From NCBI GenBank assembly GCA_964036045.1, contig OZ038379.1:82484562-82548561 (forward strand): DNA of 64,000 nt, given 5' to 3'. The notes beneath the pieces are model-generated. The model had not been told where the DNA came from. It ran no database searches and was given only the letters and a program-made list of their open reading frames with translations. Positions 14,929 through 23,800 of this stretch are shown one piece after another. The position numbers were made by a program, and so were the translations under genes. This DNA comes from Eutreptiella sp. 'Long Island Sound 2002'. Taxonomy: Eukaryota > Euglenozoa > Euglenophyceae > Eutreptiales > Eutreptiaceae. Each line of letters begins with the position of its first letter. Positions within the stretch are counted from its first letter, which is position 1.

Positions 14929-15285
14929 TTGACGGAAGGGGTTCCGTCAAATATTTGGTGGGTCTACAGCCCCCAAATATTTGACGGATGGGGTTCCGTC
15001 AAATATTTGGGGGGTGTAGAGCCCCCAAATATTTGAAGGATGGGGTTCCGTCAAATATTTGGGGGGTCTACAGCCCCCAAATATTTGACGGAAGGGGTTC
15101 CGTCAAATATTTGGTGGGTCTACAGCCCCAAAATATTTCACGGAAGGGGTACAATATCTTACCTCCAAAACATTTCGGGGGTATGCCGCGTCCAGGTTTT
15201 GTGGTGTCATCTGTACTTTTTCTCCTTGTAGTTTGTTTTTGCCTCATTTCACCTTTCCCTGTGCAAGTTCGCGTTCTGCCAGTTC

Positions 15286-15510
15286 GCCTATTGTGCGCCT
15301 TTGAGCCACAGCTACGTGGCTCGGTCCGAGCCATTGCGCTTCGCGACTGAACCTTGATCGCCTACTGTGCTTCTTTGAGCCACAGCTTTCGGTTTCAGTC
15401 CAAGCCATTGCGCTTCGCGACTAAGCCTTGACGTAGCCACTGCGTGCCTCTGAGCAGCAGCACTTCGTTTGTTGTCATAGCCCTAGCGCTCTCGTCAACA
15501 AACCCACCAG
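15286..15510 (+). repeat. 75-bp minisatellite at the 5' side of element copy A
   Basis: Three imperfect direct copies start at 15,286, 15,360 and 15,436 (spacing 74 and 76 bp). The common scheme is TTTGAGCCACAGCT, a variable GGT stretch, then AGCCATTGCGCTTCGCGAC. The same scheme (GAGCCGCAG, GGT, GCC, GCGCCTCGACC) builds the 88-bp repeats at 37,066-37,375 and 47,510-47,945, so the three arrays look related. No coding role is supported. Confidence 0.75.
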
Positions 15511-15693
15511 CAACGGCGTCTCCTGGACCAGCCGGTGAGCCTGAGGACCAGCCCGGCTGGCACTTTGAGTACCAAGGACCTGCCCTTGATTGCCCCCCCG
15601 AGTTGTGGGACCCCCATAGTGGTCACAGTGGTGGACCCTGCAAGCCTCGAAGGTCACCCAAACCACTAACAGTCGTGGTGCGCGAGCCAAGCA

Positions 15694-16715
15694 ATGGACC
15701 ACCCTGCTGAATGGCCACCGGAGCACTTGCTGGAGCCAGCAAGAATGAAGTATGGCCTAATGCTGGCCACAGGACAATTGGGGTGGGAGGCCACACCGGA
15801 GGTGGCCGGGCGCCTATGGCGACGGTTGAGGGACCGCATGGCCTCGTTTGACCTTGACGTGGTGAATCTGCATGGTTGCAGGGCATTGTGCCGGTTCATG
15901 TACACCGAGCATGGGTTACCATGCATGATGGGGGGAGCCGCGTGCACTACCGGGATGTTGCCACAGACCTCTGGGAACGACTTGCAAACCGGAACCGTGG
16001 CCGGCCAGGCAGTCGTCAGGCCGGTGCTATTTCCGGGTGGCCGTCAAGTGTGAAGACAGCAGAGCAAAGGGACGTTTGGTGTGAACTGGTGCGTGCCCTA
16101 CCTCTGGTCGACGAGTGGCCGTTCTGGACTGGGGACGTGGCGCATCCCACCCCTACCATGGGTTACTTCTATGACAAGGCTATTCGCCATGTGACGCCTG
16201 GCCCATATCTGTGGCTCCAAGCGACAAGTGGGCCCAAACCACTGGTGAGCGACCTGTTGCCAAGCCCCAAGGCGCGCGCTAGCGGTCGGCGCAACTCGTT
16301 GCTGCCTGAGGCTGCGGTCCCACGTGCGTGTGTCACTGTCACCCAAACACGGCAAGAGCGCTTTGACCAAGCGTTGCTGCAAGCCGCCCATGGGGCAGCC
16401 CGCTGCCTCACGATTGCATGCCAAGGGCTGCAAGAGCAGCGCCGAGAACCATTGACTGAGGACAGCCTGGTGGCAGCATACACGCTGGGCAGCCACTTCG
16501 CGAACAGCATGGGGGTGCCTATGCAAGACTGCAACGAGCTCTTGCTGCGTTGCAGCCCCTTTAGCCCAGAGGTGCCAGACAGTCATCCCGGTCGTCTGCA
16601 TGCGGCCGTACGGGTTATGGACAACGCATGGAGGGATGATGGAGGGCTTGAGATGCTGCAGGTACTAGTGGAGGAGATGGAGGCGGCCGGTGTACAGCCA
16701 GCATACACCCAATGA
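15694..16715 (+). pseudogene. Unrecognised ORF 'a' of mobile element, copy A
   Basis: The coding signal starts near 15,694 in one frame and continues from about 15,880 in another, so a frameshift or splice lies near 15,900. The protein has no domain I recognise. Copy B carries the same protein at 48,240-49,261; shared blocks include ALPLVDEWPF against ALPLVDSWPF, RRNSLLP, and ARCLTIACQGL against ARCVRIAMQGL, followed by SLVAAYTLGSHFA against SLVAAYTVGRHFA. Conservation between diverged copies says it was once a real protein. A TGA at 16,713 stands where the following repeats have CGA (Arg), so the frame originally ran on into the repeats below. It precedes the OTU-like region on the same strand. 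Confidence 0.6.
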
Positions 16716-17066
16716 TTACGTCCAGGAGGGCACCCCCGAGGTGACCCAAGTGACTCCACATCCTCTGCCGTAGCGCAGGGGGTTGGAGCGGCGGTGCGCA
16801 TGGAGGAGATGGAGGCGGCCGGTGTACAGCGACCACGCACCCAACCTTTAAGTCAAGAAGGGCACCCCCGAGGTGACCCAAGTGACTCCACGTCCTTTGC
16901 CGTAGCGCAGGAGGTTAGAGCGGCGGTGCTCATGGAGGAGACGGAGGCGGCCGGTGTACAGCGACCATACACCCAACGATTAAGTCCAGAAGGGCACCCC
17001 CGAGTTGACCCAAGTGACTCCACGTCCTCTGCTGTAGCGCAGGAGGGTGGAGCGGCGGTGCTCATG
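16671..17066 (+). repeat. 132-bp coding tandem repeats (44 residues each)
   Basis: Three copies begin with GAGGAGATGGAGGCGGCCGG or a close variant at 16,671, 16,803 and 16,935, an exact 132-bp period. The period is a multiple of three and the frame stays open apart from the TGA at 16,713. Each unit reads EEMEAAGVQ, then about nine variable residues, EGHPRGDPSDSTS and AVAQ. Copy B has a single equivalent at 49,280-49,410, so the number of units differs between copies. Confidence 0.8.
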
Positions 17067-17305
17067 GCAAGAGACCCCTCAGCCGATGAGTCTGTGACTC
17101 CCACTTCGTCCTCCCTGGCACAAGGGCGTGGTCCCCCGGCAGGTGCACATAGGGTGGATAGCCCTGGTGAGGTGTTAAGTCCACCTGCCCCCCCCCCCCC
17201 CCAGGTGGTGCGAACGACTCCGCGGCATGTGTTGGACGTGGAACACCGGACCCCTGGTCCTAGGTCTGCCCCGCCGATGAGTCACACTCCCCGGCCCCCC
17301 ACCCT

Positions 17306-18330
17306 GTGTGTCTGACACCGGCGGCTAGGGATGGAGGGGTGGCGAGTTCTTTGGAGGAGTCTCCTGTACCACTTGCACAGAAACCCAAGGACCCAGCTGC
17401 TGTGGACTGCAGTCCTTCTAGCACAGGCAGTGTGGCGACAGTGAAGGCCTGCAGTCACTCTAGTGCGGATTCAGGGTACACCCCGGTTGAACACCCTAGT
17501 TCATTGGCGACAGTGAGGGCTTGCAGTCAGTCCAGTGCAGAGTCAGCGACCACCCCGGTTGCACACCCCAGTTCTGTGGGACAGAGCCCACGGAGCAAGA
17601 AGCGCCCAGGGGTTCACCCACCAAGTAATGGGGCTGCCGTGAAAAGTGGCAAGAAAGAGCAAGGCACAAAGACAGCGCCGATAGATCCAGATGCTATGGC
17701 ATTGGACCACGTGGACAAAAAGCCCAGCAAGGCCGAGGTTGGCAGAGTCCTACCAACGGCAAGGTCCTTGAAGCTTCGCATTCTTCCCGACCTATTCGTT
17801 GCCGGGGCATGTTTCTACTATGCCGTGGCCCAAAGCCTGCATGCTATCACCAGCAACACCCCGTTGGACGGCGCATCGCTGCGGGCAAGGGCCATCGCCG
17901 TGTTTCGCGACATGTGTGGGCTTTCAATTCAAGAGTCTACACTATCTGTGAACCGGGATCTTGAGAAGGACACATGGCGTGGCCGGCCCCAAGGGGGAAT
18001 GGCTGACCACTTTGCTGCCTTGGCGAAGCATGTGGACGGTAGTGAGGTGTTGCTGCGATCAGACAGGTACAACATTGTGACGTTAGGGTTTGGGATCGCC
18101 AGCGCGTTGACATCCGCTACTGTTTGGGTGCCCGGACGGGAGCATCCGCTGCACTACCGTGACTGTGGGGATATGGAGGAGCAGTGCCACCGGGCGACGG
18201 TGGTGGTTATTGCCGAGGCGGAACGAGATGGTGTCAAAGGAGGTGGTCATTTCCGGGGTGCAGTCTTTGACCATTTGCTGCAGGTAGCCCCCTTTTGCAC
18301 GTTGCACGGGATGATGGGCATCTTGGCATA
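17306..18330 (+). CDS. OTU-like cysteine protease region, element copy A
   Basis: This frame begins after a Ser/Pro-rich linker. Counting from 17,306, residues about 150-320 follow the OTU plan: a Cys box (AGACFYYAVAQSL, Cys at 17,810-17,812), an LRARAIAVFRDM helix, a GGMADHFAALAKHV block matching the OTU WGG-ELQALA block, hydrophobic strands (TVVVIAEAE) and a late His (GGGHFRG, 18,248-18,250). OTU enzymes cleave ubiquitin chains. The usual Asp three residues before the Cys is Ala here and in copy B, so activity is doubtful. Copy B keeps SCLFYAAA, GGLPHHY and GGHYRG at the same places. The start codon is not certain because the frame joins upstream coding sequence near 17,290. The reading frame continues into the dioxygenase-like region. 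Confidence 0.5.
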
Positions 18331-18748
18331 CAAGCGTGGGCCGGTTGGGGGGGTTAGAGCGTGGCATTTGCATCTAGGGGTCGGTGGTATGAAGGGCCAC
18401 ACCAATTCAACAGACTGCCGCCGCACCCGTCTAGTGCAACGGACACGCAACTACAGGCCACTGGTGACCCTGGTGAACAAGATGGCAAGGCAGATGTTGC
18501 CTGATTGGTTCACATGGACCACCATGCAATTGTTTTGCAATGTGCTCACAAAACCGCATCAGCGTGTGCATGACGCGTCCCCTTGGTCGGCAGTGTTTTC
18601 CACCGGCCAGCACACACGGGGACACATATGGGTGGAGGTAGGTGGTGTATGTAATGGTCGGGGTGGACGGAGATGTAGTATGGAATGCTTGGATGGTGTT
18701 ACACGGGTTGGCGCCACGTACGATGTATGCCAGCAACCGGTTCTCGTA

Positions 18749-18756
18749 CGTACGGG
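18749..18756. other. Left 8-bp target-site duplication of the TIR element
   Basis: The sequence CGTACGGG precedes the left CACGGGGG end and is repeated exactly at 19,364-19,371. Confidence 0.85.
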
Positions 18757-18817
18757 CACGGGGGGGCGACTACAACCGGTCCTGATGCGACATACCCCCC
18801 AGCTATCTGTCAAAACT

Positions 18818-18818
<1 letters not shown>

Positions 18819-18857
<39 letters not shown>

Positions 18858-19020
18858 AGTTGGGGGGGGGGTCCGGCCGGGGGTCGGGGGGGGGTCCGGC
18901 CGGGAGTCGGGGGGGGGTCCGGCTGGGGGTTGGGGGGGGGTCCTACCAGGGGTCTGGGGGGGGTCCTGCCGGGGGTCGGAGGGGGGGCTGGCCGGGGGTC
19001 GGGGGGGAGTCGGATGGGGT
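18819..19020 (+). repeat. 36-nt poly-G tract and G-rich minisatellite
   Basis: A pure run of 36 G (18,819-18,854) is followed by about seven copies of a 24-25-bp unit of the type GGGGTCCGGCCGGGGGTCGG. The block lies inside the TIR element. It has strong potential to form G-quadruplexes and is a likely site of assembly or polymerase-slippage error. Confidence 0.9.
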
Positions 19021-19031
19021 GAGGGGGGGGA

Positions 19032-19125
19032 TTAGGGTTGGGGTTGGGGTTAAGGTAAGGGTTAAGGTTAGCCCTAGGGTTAGGGTTAGCCCTAGGGTTA
19101 GGGTTAGGGTTAGGGTTAGGGTTGC
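19032..19125 (+). repeat. Interstitial telomere-like TTAGGG repeats
   Basis: After degenerate GGGTTGGGGTTAAGG copies, exact TTAGGG units run to about 19,125. Two internal CCCTAGGGTTAGGG junctions invert the direction of the repeat, as in a head-to-head arrangement. The block lies within the 607-bp TIR element, so it was probably carried in or captured by that element. If the host telomere is TTAGGG, this narrows the lineage, but the repeat itself does not prove it. Confidence 0.85.
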
Positions 19126-19363
19126 TATTAGGGCCTGCAGCCCTCCTATAGCCCAAATATGAATTCTCTACAAAATTTTGAGCATTTTGAGTATAAACAC
19201 ATAGTATGAAAAAAAAAAATGGCGCCTTCGGCGCCGGACAGTTTTCTCTAGGGACACTTGCTGGTGGCCGACCCGGCACCACTATCTTTCAAATCCGGGG
19301 GGGGGGGGGGGGGGGGGCTGGGGGGTGTCGCATACAAGGACCGGGCCCGGCCGCCCCCCCGTG

Positions 19364-19371
19364 CGTACGGG
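19364..19371. other. Right 8-bp target-site duplication of the TIR element
   Basis: Exact repeat of CGTACGGG after the right CCCCCGTG end. The translation VRTG is duplicated on both sides of the insertion and occurs once in copy B. Confidence 0.85.
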
Positions 19372-19511
19372 TGCATGGCATGGCACTTGTTCTTGGCACG
19401 GGGAGAGGAGGTTGGTGGTGTTGTACTCCCGTGGTGACTGGTGGACACTCCCGCCGCGGGACCGTGCATTCCTCAATGAGACCGCTTTCCGCTTCCATGC
19501 AGGTGCATAGT

Positions 19512-20440
19512 GGGCCACTTGGTGGAGCACCGCGGCGACCATGGGGAATGGAGAATCCACATGGGTACAACTGGTGTTGGTTGGGTACCACGCTGCAGTG
19601 TCTGTTGGTGGCGTCGGGTGGACATGAAGGACAGCACGCAGGATGCCTGGACGAGGAGGGTGTCTGGGGACCATTGTGGCACGGTGTTGTGGCACATGGA
19701 GGAGGTGGTGCATACAATCCACAGGACATTGCTGAGAGGCTGGCAATGGAGGATGCCATGTGTGAGACGGTGTGCCGATGCAGCGGGCGATGCAAGTGCA
19801 AAGCCCCTGCACCAAAATTCCAATGGATGCGGCAGGTGGAGATGCCCGAGTGTTGGAAGTACATGGTGCCCAAGCTCACGGCCGCCGGGGTGGTTGCTCT
19901 GTCATGTTGTTTGTCGTACGAGCAGTTCTGGCAATACTGTGGTGCCTGTGGGGTGAAGGTTCTGCGGGAGGGGGGGGAGACATCCATGCCAGCGCAGATA
20001 TTGCATGTGACGAACCAGGGACATAGTGTGCGATAGCGTGTGAAGGAGGGAATGAAGGGGAGACCGGTTGGGTTACCTGACAACCCCCCCCCCGTGTCCA
20101 TGTGGGGGTGACCTGAGGGAGGCACCAATGTATACATCAGTGGTGTACAACGAGGTCGTGGGGTTACATGTCCACAACCAGCAGGAGTACAAGTTGGTTG
20201 TGGACCATGAGTTTCTCGATTGCCTCGGGTGGCAATGGTCCTTGCATGCCATGGTGTTGCACATTGGAGCGACGAGGGAGGAGGGTCACTTTGTGGTGCA
20301 TGTCGTTTTCAACGACAGGTGGTGGTTGTGTAATGACACCACGGTGAAGGCCATGAATCCCCCCCCGACCCGCGAAAGGCGACGTTTCTGCTATACAAGC
20401 GGAAACAAGCAGATTTGGTTGTACCAGACATGTCGCAGCG
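19512..20440 (+). pseudogene. USP-type ubiquitin carboxyl-terminal hydrolase-like region, copy A
   Basis: The Cys box reads NWCWLGTTLQCLL (Cys codon 19,575-19,577), matching the USP pattern N-x-C-(Y/W)-x-x-(S/T)-x-LQ-x-L. A Cys-rich finger follows (CRCSGRCKC near 19,775 and CGAC near 19,935). The His box, GHFVVHVVFNDRWWLCND (His at 20,287), matches the USP GH-(Y/F)-x-x-x...W-x-x-x-D-D block. USP enzymes remove ubiquitin from proteins. The frame carries a TAG at 20,034 and a shift at a C run near 20,087. Copy B has the same layout, including GHFVVHILVRDEWWLCDD. It lies +1 in frame relative to the dioxygenase in both copies, which suggests an intron or separate gene. The Cys and His residues are both present in copy A. 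Confidence 0.65.
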
Positions 20441-20790
20441 TGCCTCCCAACGGACAGGACCGCCGGCCCCTGGTCAGACACGGGATGCCCGGAGCGTACC
20501 TACTGACACCTCGGTGCCAGCCATGGCGCTGGCACCAGGTGCGTCCCCCCCCACCCCTCCTTCAACACAGGGTGCATCAAGGGTGGGGTACATCAGGAAC
20601 AGGCCTATGCATGCCCAGAGCGTGCCTATGGACGCCTCTGTGCCAGCCATGGCGCTGGCACAAGGCGCACTCCCCCCCTTCCCCAACTGCAACACAGAGT
20701 GCTTCATGGGTAGGGGACATCAGTACGCATGCCCAGAGCATGCCTAATGAGATGTGTGTGGCTGCCTCGGCGCCGCTACAGACGTCCTGA
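20440..20790 (+). repeat. Coding linker with 126-bp repeats between USP and transposase
   Basis: Two copies, 126 bp apart (about 20,516 and 20,642), encode the block SVP, then three variable residues, SVPAMALA, followed by Pro-rich sequence. Copy B has the matching PLPAMALATG and QLAAMALPTD blocks 132 bp apart. The frame of the repeats differs from the flanking USP and transposase frames in copy A, so indels have accumulated. A TGA at 20,788 separates it from the transposase frame; copy B reads through at that position. Confidence 0.6.
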
Positions 20791-20877
20791 GAATTTGTTG
20801 AGGCAGTGGCACAGTTGCTGCAGAAGCGCAAGGTGCGAGTGGCAAGGCATCTGAGAGTGCGTGTTGAAGCACACAAG

Positions 20878-23800
20878 ATGCAACTGAGAGCACGGCATGC
20901 AAAAGAGTGGGATGCGCGGCATGCAGAGCATGGCATGTCACAATCCTCAGTGGCACAATCAGTCGAGCAAGACAGGTTGAGGTCTGTTGCATTGGCCGCA
21001 TCGGAGAAGGACGCATTGTGCGTGTTGATGCAGGCCACTCCCATGCAACTGGACAGTGGTCCAAAGACACTACAAATGTTTGTAGCCGCTCATTGGCAGT
21101 ATCAGTTCACGACAAGTGGGGGTGTTGAGTGTGTGTGTTGTGCGTGGGCAAACGTGTGTGGCATTCCTGGGGTGGCGCGTCCCCCTAAGAAAAGTGAAGC
21201 CCTGGTATTGGGAACATATGCTGTAGGGATGCGCATGAAGACCTCCGGCCCAAAAACGTGGCGGAAGGAGGTGTTGGAAAGCCATTTGGGGTTATCACGT
21301 GGCACAACATCAAACCCAAAGAATCTGCATAGGCCAGGGCACCACCACCGATTGGCTGAGGACAGTTTCAAGGTGCATTGTGCAGAGCGGTATCGCGCAT
21401 TGTGCCCCACTGTTGGTGCCACAGCTGTGGTGGTGGGAGCGACCGTTGTGTTCGTCAGGGGGGAAGGCATGGACATTGGTGTGGCAGTGTCGGATGCTGA
21501 GGCAGCCATTCTGTCACGGTTGGTTGAGGTGTATATAGGGTTACGCATGTGCACTTCCATCCGTGCTATAAGTGAGCGCATCCTTCTGCACTGTTCTCTG
21601 ACATCCGCCCCTGGGCACCATGCATCACGGCGGTGGATAGTTGAGAAGGCCATTGCCGCAATGCATGATGCCATGCAGGATGAGGTAACGCATGCCCTAT
21701 TCCTGGCAACGTTCATTGCAGTGTTGCTTGACGGCTCGGATAGGCAGAGGCATCGCATCAATGAGTACGCCATTCTGCTTATTTTCCCGGGGGCTGGCCC
21801 TGGGGGCATGTGTGAGGTGTTCCTTGGTGTGGTGGATGTGGCCTGTGGTGATGCGCATGAGGTTGCAACGCAGCTAGAATGCGTCCTGATGTCCTGGATT
21901 CCTGACCGTGATTGGTGGGCAAAGAGGGTAGTGACCTTTGCAGTGGACGGGGCTTCTAACCTTGGTGTGCGGGGTGCCAGTGCGCGGCAGGCTGTTGATG
22001 TCTCACACATTGAGAGCAATGTGTTCGCCTTGATTGGGAAGTGGTTAGTGTTGATGACACCCTTGGGTGAGCCGTGCCATGTGTTGCAGCGCAAGTTGGG
22101 TCTTGCATTGGAGGCTGCTGGCCCAACCCATGTTGATTACTTGGCGGCCGTCAATGGGCAACGAGGCTTGTACAATGGGGCACGGCAGTGGAAGGAGTTG
22201 CAAAAGTGTGTGCAAAGGCATGTGCAGGATAAACGTAGTGGCTTGCAGCTCATCGCCACAAGTCATCGCATCAGGTGGTCACAGGCGCATGCACGGCGCA
22301 ACACTGCTTTTTTGGCCAATGTCCCTTGGGTGGCACGACACTTGGATTCCAAGGTGCAGCATTCTACCAAGGAGGAGGATGTGTGGGAGGACTGCCATGA
22401 TGCCAGTTTGCTTCCATGGGGGGTGGTCTACGGGGACATCCTGCATGGCATGCGGTGTTTTGACAGTGTGGCACAACTACGTGCGCCCACTGGTGCACAC
22501 TTAGCCACTGCAATAGGTATGCTAGAAGCCCGGTTGCAGAGGGTGGCTCGCGAGGAGGGTCCAGGGTGGTTGCAATTCAAGGAGCAGACTGTAACTTGTG
22601 CGTGGCGTGGTGTGCAGTTGGTCCAGTTTGATTCAGGTGGGCAGAAGAGTGCAACAACCCCTCCTTTTCCAGGCGTTCAGGCGCGTGCAGTGACCGATGT
22701 GTTGCTTGGAGGCATCAAGGAGGGGCAGGCAACCATTGACCCCAGGGGGGTGTTGGAGTGCGCAGTCTTGTTGGACCATGGCCGTTTCGTTGCCCTCCCG
22801 GTCAATGAGCGTGTTGCATATGGGGTGGAGCAGTTGCCTCAGTTCATGACTTCACACCAAGAAGAGTTGGGTGCAGCCAATGTGAACTGTGACCGTGCCT
22901 TGGTAGAGTGGGAAGGCCTTAATGAGCACATGGTGCAGCACTTTGTTACTGTGCAAATGTCCAAGATGTGGGAGGCACTGGCACCTGAAAGGGCACATGC
23001 GCAGTGGGGGAATGTGTGGCGCGTTCTCGCATTATTGCGAACATATTGCCCCGCTGAAGCTGCAGTAGAGCGTGCCATCTCTTTGCGTGGGAGGTTCTAC
23101 AGTAGTATGCATGACACTGTGGAGACACATGTCCTGAGCATGTGCATGGCATTGCATTCCAACTTGCCCCCTTTACAGCAATGGGCAAAGGGACAAGGCG
23201 TTGCAGTGGCACGCCACCTGGCTGCCCATGCACGCTTCGATCTGCGCCCAAGACAAAGGGTTTCAAAGAAGGTAGGGGACAGAGAATCTGTGGAGGCTGC
23301 AATGGTTCAATGTCTGCAAGGTAATGAAGCAGTGGCTGATGACCGTGACAGCCTGCCCTTCTTTGGATGGCCGGGTACACCACTGAGATCAACGGCACCC
23401 TCAGGAAAGGGTACAGAACGGCACCAGGCAGATGTGGTCAGCATTGTTGCACCTGATGGGACCCCTGACTCGCATGCTGGCAACCATGACTTCATCACTT
23501 TTCGCAGAGGTATGGAGTGTGCCACATGCAAGAAGGAGGTTCGCATCTGGTGCAATACATGTCTGGTGTGCCATGCATGCTTTTGCGCAAGTCCACGTCC
23601 TTGTGGGAACGTGGTGGTGAATGTTGTAGATGATGTCTGTGATGAGGGGGAGAACAATAGTGCAGAAGAATTGGCCACACCACGGAAGCCAAAAAAAAGG
23701 CGTGGTGTGGCCAGGATGCAGGCGAAATTGGTGATGGCCACGCAGCATGGCAGGCTGCGTGATTGGTCAAAGGGGGCGCTGTTGAACTGTCTGGATGTGC

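Larger units (their letters stand above)
1..15160. repeat. 52-bp hairpin satellite array (satellite 1)
   Basis: About 290 head-to-tail copies of a 52-bp unit fill this stretch. Each unit is a near-perfect inverted repeat: the 19-nt arm CCCCCAAATATTTGACGGA, a 6-nt loop (usually TGGCGT or AGGGGT, also AGGCGT, TGGCAT or GGGGGT), the complementary arm TCCGTCAAATATTTGGGGG, then a short joint GTCTACA or GTGTACA. The loop keeps one orientation throughout, so the array is directional even though the stem is palindromic. Variation sits mainly in the loop and in the first G positions after the second arm (GGGGGG, GGTGGG, CGGGGG). The unit length is not a multiple of three, so the short open frames running through it are by-products. 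The left edge lies outside the window. The right edge decays over about 15,100-15,190. Confidence 0.97.
18757..19363. mobile_element. 607-bp non-autonomous TIR element inserted in the dioxygenase
   Basis: Copy B is uninterrupted at the matching point (about 51,140), which defines the insertion. The flanks carry an identical 8-bp target duplication, CGTACGGG, at 18,749-18,756 and 19,364-19,371. The element starts CACGGGGGGGCG and ends in its complement CGCCCCCCCGTG; the inverted repeat extends imperfectly for about 47 bp on each side (shared CCGGTCCT, ATGCGACA, CCCCCCAGC). An 8-bp duplication and CA-starting ends fit a hAT-type MITE. The interior has no gene: a run of 36 G, a G-rich minisatellite, telomere-like repeats, and a second run of 21 G preceded by the same CTATCTNTCAAA lead as the first. 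Confidence 0.85.
18331..19510 (+). pseudogene. 2-oxoglutarate/Fe(II) dioxygenase-like region, copy A, split by insertion
   Basis: The N-terminal half (18,360-18,756) carries FTWTTMQLFCNV, then HQRVHD (His at 18,557, Asp at 18,572), PWSAVFSTGQH and GHIWVEV. The C-terminal half (19,364-19,510) carries AWHGTCSW-HGERRLVVLY, ending ETAFRF. This is the double-stranded beta-helix pattern of 2OG-Fe(II) dioxygenases: proximal His/Asp, Gly-rich turn with a tryptophan strand, distal His, then Gly-x-Arg for 2-oxoglutarate. Copy B has HQHRFD, STGHHVGGEI and AWHATCPWEGDRR in one piece. The canonical His-x-Asp spacing is not met (Arg or His sits at the Asp position, Asp three residues later), so metal binding is uncertain. 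A 607-bp element interrupts copy A; both halves remain in one frame. A TAG closes the domain at 19,508, as at 51,279 in copy B. Confidence 0.55.

Noticed and set aside
1-15160. CRISPR-like array of palindromic repeats
   Set aside because: There are no unique spacers; units are contiguous and differ only by point changes. The genome is eukaryotic in character.
592-15231. Numerous 60-140-codon frames encoding GVPSNIWG/YSPQIFDG-type repeat proteins in satellite 1
   Set aside because: The 52-bp unit is not a multiple of three, so the frame rotates with each unit and the peptides are by-products of the repeat.
19289-22094. Long minus-strand frames opposite the USP and transposase regions
   Set aside because: They mirror plus-strand regions that carry conserved catalytic motifs shared with copy B; no motif is visible on the minus strand.
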